The translations under genes were made by a program, and so were the position numbers. Positions 21,173 to 25,799 of a DNA stretch of 25,799 nucleotides are shown here, piece after piece. Under the pieces are notes generated by a model. The model did no database searches. It had not been told where the DNA came from and saw nothing but the letters and a program-made list of their open reading frames with translations. This DNA comes from Chlorobium sp. (lineage in GTDB: Bacteria; Bacteroidota; Chlorobiia; Chlorobiales; Chlorobiaceae): positions 1 to 25,799 of the forward strand of contig JANQMO010000036.1 of NCBI GenBank assembly GCA_028280025.1, in the 5' to 3' direction. Position 1 is the stretch's first letter; every line of letters starts with the position of its first letter.

Positions 21173-21658
21173 TCAGAACTCCTCCTTTCTCTTCTTGACA
21201 TCGGAGAGAAACAGCGAAAATCTGTCAAGGTCATGCATGAAGGAACCCAGAAAACGTGCTGCATCATCGCCAAAATGCTCTTCGAAAACCTCGAAGAGTT
21301 TATGGTGCTTTTCTTCGTGGTTTGCGTGTGCAGCCCACCCTTTCGCCGTCAGGAACAAGAGCACCTCCTTGTTGTTTCCGAAACCGCTTCTTTTCTCAAC
21401 CAGCCCTGCCGCAGCAAGCTTTCCGATCCTCGCCGATATGGTCGGCTTGGTCACCTTGAACATGGAGGCAAGCTCCGTTATGTTTATCCCCTCATTGTTG
21501 CCGATCGCCTGGATCGTATGAATCTCTTCACGCCTGAGAGTCTCCTCCACGCCGAAATCCTGCTTCTCGTCATGCCACCTCATATAGACTTTCGCAATAT
21601 CCATAATCGCATCGTTCATGCGGTGAAATTCTTTCTCTCTCGCATTATTCTCTGACAT
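21173..21658 (-). CDS. MarR-family transcriptional regulator
   Basis: This 161-aa protein has the MarR winged-helix core: INITELASMFKVTKPTISARIGKLAAAGLVEKRSG (about 60-95), followed by the wing (GNNKEVLLFLTAKGWAAHANHEEKHH), flanked by dimerisation helices. The final helix is Lys/Glu-rich (KKRKEEF). MarR proteins usually repress their own operon and are released by a small ligand. The ATG at 21658 (MSENNARE) is preferred to an upstream TTG. It stands 55 bases upstream of the RND gene on the same strand, with operator-like palindromes on both sides (21139-21158 and 21752-21770). The inferred role is control of export cassette 1, probably by the exported compound or a precursor. Confidence 0.88.
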   Translation of the reverse strand: MSENNAREKEFHRMNDAIMDIAKVYMRWHDEKQDFGVEETLRREEIHTIQAIGNNEGINITELASMFKVTKPTISARIGKLAAAGLVEKRSGFGNNKEVLLFLTAKGWAAHANHEEKHHKLFEVFEEHFGDDAARFLGSFMHDLDRFSLFLSDVKKRKEEF

Positions 21659-21666
21659 GTTTGCAC

Positions 21667-21680
21667 ACAACTATAGTTGT
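21667..21680. promoter_or_regulatory. Perfect palindrome at the marR start
   Basis: ACAACTATAGTTGT is a perfect 14-base palindrome, 8 bases upstream of the marR ATG. It differs from the TTGTTAG-type operators and could be a second regulator site or part of a -10 region (TATAGT). Confidence 0.45.
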
Positions 21681-21751
21681 TCCAATAACCTGCCTGCTCC
21701 ACAGAGGATTTTCAACCTTGACCGTAACACCTGTCGCTGCTTTTTCAGACT

Positions 21752-21770
21752 TTGTTAGCAATACTAACAA
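21752..21770. promoter_or_regulatory. MarR operator candidate upstream of marR
   Basis: TTGTTAG-CAATA-CTAACAA is a perfect 7-5-7 inverted repeat about 95 bases upstream of the marR start. The same half-sites recur at 21139-21158, upstream of the RND gene. Confidence 0.65.
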
Positions 21771-21875
21771 TAAACAAAAAGAAAAACAAGAAAATATTGA
21801 AAAAACAGAAAAAAACTCTGCTCTTCAACGGTACCCCTATAAGCAACGAAGCAATTTGGGCGCGCAATAAGTTTT

Positions 21876-21891
21876 TAGAGGTGCCCTAAAA
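21876..21891. repeat. 16-bp inverted repeat, right copy
   Basis: TAGAGGTGCCCTAAAA is the exact reverse complement of 18449-18464. It contains the stop codon of the cassette 2 outer-membrane gene (TAG at 21888-21886). Confidence 0.6.
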
Positions 21892-23376
21892 CGAATACCG
21901 GACACGCAGTGTCACCATATCGTTACCGTCGAACTGGCCGTACGCCCCGGATTCTGAACCTTCAAACAAGAGCAAGGAACCCTGGAAAAGCCAGTCGTCG
22001 GCAAGCTGGTACTCAGCATAGGTTTCAAAACTCCAACCCTGACCGGTAAAGCCGACTATACCTCTCACACCTGCCTCCAGATCATCCTGCAGAAAGGAGT
22101 CATGGACATCGTACGTGATACCGTGAGCCCATGTGTCGCTGATGAGATATTCGGCCTCCCAGGTATGGATTAAAAAATACTGCAGGTTGACATACAGATT
22201 GGTCCCGAAGGTACGGTCGATACCGAGCACTCCCTCCATCACCGGTGTCCGGGAAAATCCTGGCATAGTTTCATCCTTCGTCATCACCGGCAGATCCGGC
22301 TTGACCGCCAGTTCGCCGCGCAGGGTGGAGCGGTCGAGCCCCTTGGCAAAGGCAAATCCGAAGGCGGAAAAGTCGGGATGGATCGGCGTAATATGCAGGG
22401 TTTGCATGGCGCCGGAACCGGAACGGTATTCCCGTTCGAATACCGGCGAGTCGAGATAACCGTAAAAACCGATCAGCGACATATCCCATCCGGACAGGGT
22501 GGCGGCCAGCCTGACTGCAACCTCTGTCTGCTCAAAGACCCGATCCGGCTCTTTTTGATCTTCAAGGATATAAGCGCCCTCACGGTGTCCTGCCCTCAGT
22601 TTTTGAAGTCCGGGGGGCTCCCAGGCCGAACCCGGGGAATTGAGACGGTTTACCTCTGCCAGGGGCACCACGATCACATCGAGGTTTGCCTCCTGGAAAG
22701 GTTCCGGGACCGGCAGGTTGATCGTCGCCAATCCGAGCAGAACCGGCAATCGGGCATCGGACCTGCCGGTGGCGAACGGATCACGATAGTCAATTGGATT
22801 GATCAGGTCCAGGGGATTGATACCGTCCCCGGTTCCTATCCGGTGAATCTTGCGGCCGATCACCACATTCCAGCCCGGCCTGTCAACGGTCAGAAAGGCT
22901 TCTTCGAGATAGAGCCTTGCAGTATCATGGTCATCTGACAGGTCTGCCGCAGCGGGGTCCAGATCAACGGCACCCGATACAAAAAAACGAAAAGGAGGCT
23001 CGGCTCCAATGGTCTCCACAATACCGTATCCAGCCTGGGCCTCGAGCCATAGACGCTGTCTTGCGGATACCAATCTTGAATCACCGGTCCTCAAGCGATT
23101 CCTGCTCTCAAGATAGCCGTGCATATCCAGCTTCACCCGGCTCTTCTGTGCCTCTGTATCAGCGGGTTCATTGGTAAAATCCGACGAGAAAAGACTATCG
23201 TCGGCAAATGGATCTCCCGTTATCCCGTTCCCTGAAACGTCTATGTCCTCCGCCTCAACATCCGGTGGGGATTCATCTCCCCGGACGCCTGTCAAGGGGA
23301 TCAGCAGGGAAATAAGGAGAACAAGAATTCTCGCGGCCCGGCTGATGACTGATACTCCGGTAATAGCTCTGATCAA
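21886..23376 (-). CDS. Predicted outer-membrane beta-barrel protein of export cassette 2
   Basis: This 496-aa protein has a signal peptide (about 1-33, RILVLLISLLIPLTGVRG) and an acidic linker (DVEAEDIDVSGNG). A beta-rich body carries the shared stretches KLDMHGYLESRNRLRTGDSR, VVIGRKIHRIGTGDGINPLDLINPID and AEYQLADDWLFQGSLLLFEG, and the chain ends VTLRVRYSF with terminal Phe. The IGR-x-I...GTGD motif is shared with the cassette 1 barrel (KIGRQILTWGTGDL), so the two are paralogues. The only usable start in front of the signal peptide is a TTG at 23376, since an in-frame TAA lies just before it. It is 14 bases after the LolA-like gene. The stop lies in the 16-bp repeat. Confidence 0.75.
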   Translation of the reverse strand: MIRAITGVSVISRAARILVLLISLLIPLTGVRGDESPPDVEAEDIDVSGNGITGDPFADDSLFSSDFTNEPADTEAQKSRVKLDMHGYLESRNRLRTGDSRLVSARQRLWLEAQAGYGIVETIGAEPPFRFFVSGAVDLDPAAADLSDDHDTARLYLEEAFLTVDRPGWNVVIGRKIHRIGTGDGINPLDLINPIDYRDPFATGRSDARLPVLLGLATINLPVPEPFQEANLDVIVVPLAEVNRLNSPGSAWEPPGLQKLRAGHREGAYILEDQKEPDRVFEQTEVAVRLAATLSGWDMSLIGFYGYLDSPVFEREYRSGSGAMQTLHITPIHPDFSAFGFAFAKGLDRSTLRGELAVKPDLPVMTKDETMPGFSRTPVMEGVLGIDRTFGTNLYVNLQYFLIHTWEAEYLISDTWAHGITYDVHDSFLQDDLEAGVRGIVGFTGQGWSFETYAEYQLADDWLFQGSLLLFEGSESGAYGQFDGNDMVTLRVRYSF

Positions 23377-23390
23377 TGGTTATCCAATCC

Positions 23391-24173
23391 TCATCGCATC
23401 AGATTGTTCTGCAGAAACAAGGCATCGTCAAGACCCTGATTATAGGAGATATTCGAGCGCTGAAACAGGGTCCGGGTCTTGCGCCTGGGGGTTTCGTAAA
23501 GAAACCGGGTGACGGTCCATATCCCGTCGATCTGTTTATAACCGCCAAAAGTCGCGGTCTTCAGGAGCTTGCCGCGCTTGTCGTAGTAATCTATTTTTGC
23601 CGGCAGATACAGGTCCTTACGGATATACTGCACCCGCTTGGAATAGTTGGTATCTTTTTTCAGTTCCGGACGCGGCACCGACTCGATCACATAACAGGCG
23701 GTGCCCGACACGTTTTCTTCGCCCGTCAGCGTATGTTCGTCGTCATCCACAGCCCGATCCTCGATATCCTCGTTGGCGAGGTCGGAACGCATGAAAGCGC
23801 CTTTTTTACCGCCGCCGCTGATCCTCCGCACCAGGCTTTCCGCCGGCAGGTATACCCACATGTCATCTTCCCGCTCAGGATCGTCATAAGACCAGGTAAG
23901 ATAAGCGGTATCATGGACATCAGCAGGCTCGACAAACCGGATCAGGGTACGTTCGTCCTTGAGGTTTTTTCCATACTGCTTTGTCAGGCTTTCCATGCTC
24001 CTCTGCAGCTTCAGGCTGCCCCGTTCTATCACCATCCTGGAGGACATCGCCGCATCCCGGCTGGTATCGACCTCGTCGGCTTTCAGCATGATGTCGCGTC
24101 CGGTGGGCTCCGCATGTCCGATCCCGGCGGACAACAGGATCATGCAGATCAGGCTTATAGTCATTCGTATCAT
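23391..24173 (-). CDS. LolA-like periplasmic carrier, cassette 2
   Basis: This 260-aa protein has a signal peptide (MIRMTISLICMILLSAGIGHA-EP) and the same fold signature as its cassette 1 paralogue: LIRFVEPADVHDTAYLTWSY, DDMWVYLPAESLVRRISGGG, FMRSDLANEDIEDR, then QYIRKDLYLPAKIDYYDKRG and WTVTRFLYETPRRKTRTLFQ. The family is annotated as outer membrane lipoprotein-sorting protein; the likely cargo is a lipid and not necessarily a lipoprotein. The start overlaps the RND stop (ATGA) and follows AAAGGAG at good spacing. Confidence 0.82.
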   Translation of the reverse strand: MIRMTISLICMILLSAGIGHAEPTGRDIMLKADEVDTSRDAAMSSRMVIERGSLKLQRSMESLTKQYGKNLKDERTLIRFVEPADVHDTAYLTWSYDDPEREDDMWVYLPAESLVRRISGGGKKGAFMRSDLANEDIEDRAVDDDEHTLTGEENVSGTACYVIESVPRPELKKDTNYSKRVQYIRKDLYLPAKIDYYDKRGKLLKTATFGGYKQIDGIWTVTRFLYETPRRKTRTLFQRSNISYNQGLDDALFLQNNLMR

Positions 24174-25799
24174 GTGTTCTCCTTTTCAATGGATGCCGGC
24201 CCCGGCAATTCAGGACCGAGAGGTTTTAAAATCATTATCAATGCAGGGGCAAAAAAGAAGTCCGCCATCAGTGCCCATGTAAACGCAACGCCGAACAGGA
24301 TGCCGAGTTTGAAAAATCCGAGCAGGCAGGAAAAAAGAAACACCCCGTTGCCGATGACCAGTATCATGGTTGTAAAGGTCAAAGGCCGGCCAACGCTGCT
24401 GAGGGTATTTTTCAATGCATTCTCGTAATTGCCTGTTTTGCCGAACTCGGATTTGAAGCGGGTGAAAAAATGGATCGTGTCATCAACGGCCACACCGATA
24501 ATCACGGCGGCGAAACTGATGGTAATGACATCAAGATACAATCCGAAAAGGCCCATGAAACCCATGGTCGCAAAAACCGGCAGCACGTTGGGGATCATGC
24601 TGATCAATCCGAGCTTGAAAGAACGAAGGACAATGATCATCACCAGGGTGATTACCGAAAGGGCGGCAATGAAACTGTTTCTCTGCCCCTCGAACAGAAT
24701 ATCGTTCAAGGCAAGATAGTTTCTCATTCCGCCGGCTTCTACGACTTCCACCTTCCCGTCCCCGAACAGGGTATCGATGTTGGCATTCATGAAATCTGAA
24801 AGCATGCGCGCATCATAGGTATCGAGCGATTTCATTTTCAGGGACAGCCGGGCCTGGTCATAGGTAAAACCGACAAGCATGTCAAGGGTACTCCCTCCTG
24901 AACTCTCATAGAGGAACAGGTACTGTGCAAGAGCCTCCCTGGACTCAGGCAAGGCATAGAAATCAGGATCATTGCCATTGAGCGCACGACGAATTTTCTT
25001 GAGCACCGTTGTTACGGAGGTCGCTTTGGTCACAAGGGGATGCTCTTCGGCCATGACCATCAGCTTGTCGAGCTTTCCCATGAACTCCGGGTCTTTTATC
25101 CCGGACTCTTCTCCCGTGTTCAGCAGATATTCCAGTGAGAAGTTCGCCCCCAGTCGTTCATCGATGATATCAATGGTCTGGCGAAGCGGTTGACTCTTGA
25201 AAACCAGCTTCGCGGTATTGGATTCAACCTTCATGTTCGTGAAACCCCAGAACGTCACTATCAGGATGGTACTAAAAAAAACAATGATCGTTCGCGGATG
25301 CTTGACAACGACATGATACACCAGTTGAAGCCACCGGTCAAAAAAGTCCCCGGCACCTGCTTTGCTGCTTCTTTTACGGCTTGGTTTGGGATATTTTTTT
25401 CCGAACGAGTAGAGAATCGGGGTCAGGATCACGGTAAGAATGAAGGCGTAAAAGACACCGCAGGCAATATAGACACCCATTTCCCGGTACGGCTTCACAA
25501 AAGTTGTCAGATATGCCAGAAATCCTGTGGCCGTCGTCAGCGAAGTCAGCATGATCGGCCCCCCCACCTCGCCGAACGCTTTTTTCAGGGCAGCGATCCG
25601 CGATTCACCCCGGTCCACATGGTCATGGAAAGCGGTAATGCCATGCATTGAATCCCCGATCCCCACGCAGATGAGCATGGTCGGCAAGGCAATGCTCAGC
25701 AGATTCATGGTAAAACCGATCGCTCCAATGGTACCGATTGTCCAGAACACGGCAATAATGGTGATCAGCAACGGAACGACAATCCCCCGCGGCCCGCGG
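24170..25799 (-). CDS. RND/MMPL family exporter (COG1033 type), cassette 2, C-terminal part
   Basis: The gene enters from beyond base 25799; the frame is open to the edge (reading RGPRGIVVPLLIT at the start), so 5' sequence is missing. About 540 residues are visible: the last part of the first membrane bundle with GDSMHGITAFHDHVDRGE and SLTTATGFLAYLTTF, a linker with KPSRKRSSKAG, a second periplasmic domain, and the second bundle with GVAVDDTIHFFTRFKSEFGK and TFTTMILVIGNGVFLFS. The Asp residues in both halves fit the proton relay. It is paralogous to the exporter at 18472-21117 and coupled by a 4-base overlap to its LolA-like carrier. Confidence 0.9.
   Translation of the reverse strand, partial: RGPRGIVVPLLITIIAVFWTIGTIGAIGFTMNLLSIALPTMLICVGIGDSMHGITAFHDHVDRGESRIAALKKAFGEVGGPIMLTSLTTATGFLAYLTTFVKPYREMGVYIACGVFYAFILTVILTPILYSFGKKYPKPSRKRSSKAGAGDFFDRWLQLVYHVVVKHPRTIIVFFSTILIVTFWGFTNMKVESNTAKLVFKSQPLRQTIDIIDERLGANFSLEYLLNTGEESGIKDPEFMGKLDKLMVMAEEHPLVTKATSVTTVLKKIRRALNGNDPDFYALPESREALAQYLFLYESSGGSTLDMLVGFTYDQARLSLKMKSLDTYDARMLSDFMNANIDTLFGDGKVEVVEAGGMRNYLALNDILFEGQRNSFIAALSVITLVMIIVLRSFKLGLISMIPNVLPVFATMGFMGLFGLYLDVITISFAAVIIGVAVDDTIHFFTRFKSEFGKTGNYENALKNTLSSVGRPLTFTTMILVIGNGVFLFSCLLGFFKLGILFGVAFTWALMADFFFAPALIMILKPLGPELPGPASIEKENT

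Overview
The window most likely comes from a green sulfur bacterium (Chlorobiaceae, perhaps Prosthecochloris-like). The reasons are two adjacent small 2[4Fe-4S] ferredoxins of the Chlorobium type, a carbamoyl-phosphate synthase large subunit split in two, a Bacteroidetes/Chlorobi-type ExbB, a feoA-feoA-feoB-feoC locus and roughly 50% GC. The genus is inferred; no rRNA gene is present.

Bases 1-9400 hold mostly housekeeping genes: the start of exbB, dnaG (with an eroded zinc finger), a DUF2784 membrane protein, glyA, ribBA, the C-terminal half of carB, a SLOG/molybdenum-carrier-like protein and a small ferritin-like diiron protein. The gaps around glyA and ribBA are full of short arrays with a strict 7-bp period, GC-rich palindromes and a 148-bp inverted-repeat element. 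These lie in mirrored order on the two sides of glyA.

Bases 9400-15300 form an iron region. Three tandem elements (9428-9794) each have a -35 TTGTCN box, a 16-bp spacer, a -10 TATATT box, a hairpin with a pyrimidine-rich loop and a Rho-independent terminator. They are read here as three small RNAs of 73-78 nt. The third ends 22 bases before a DtxR/IdeR-type regulator gene, which overlaps a DUF3793 gene. A fourth element of the same design (15183-15292, minus strand) stands upstream of feoA-feoA-feoB-feoC. Two ferredoxin genes lie between the regulator and the feo genes. A MITE-like element separates feoB from feoC. This RNA family is the best candidate for an undescribed system: a multi-copy, iron-linked set of small RNAs or leaders.

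Bases 15300-25799, all on the minus strand, carry two paralogous envelope export cassettes in the same order: RND/MMPL inner-membrane exporter, LolA-like periplasmic carrier, outer-membrane beta-barrel. Cassette 1 also has a MarR-type regulator in front and a SAM methyltransferase at the end. Two copies of the interrupted palindrome TTGTTAG-N5-CTAACA(A/T) sit upstream of marR and upstream of its RND gene, as expected for MarR operators. Cassette 2 runs off the end of the window within its RND gene. The cargo is unknown; a lipid or lipid-like molecule fits the protein types.
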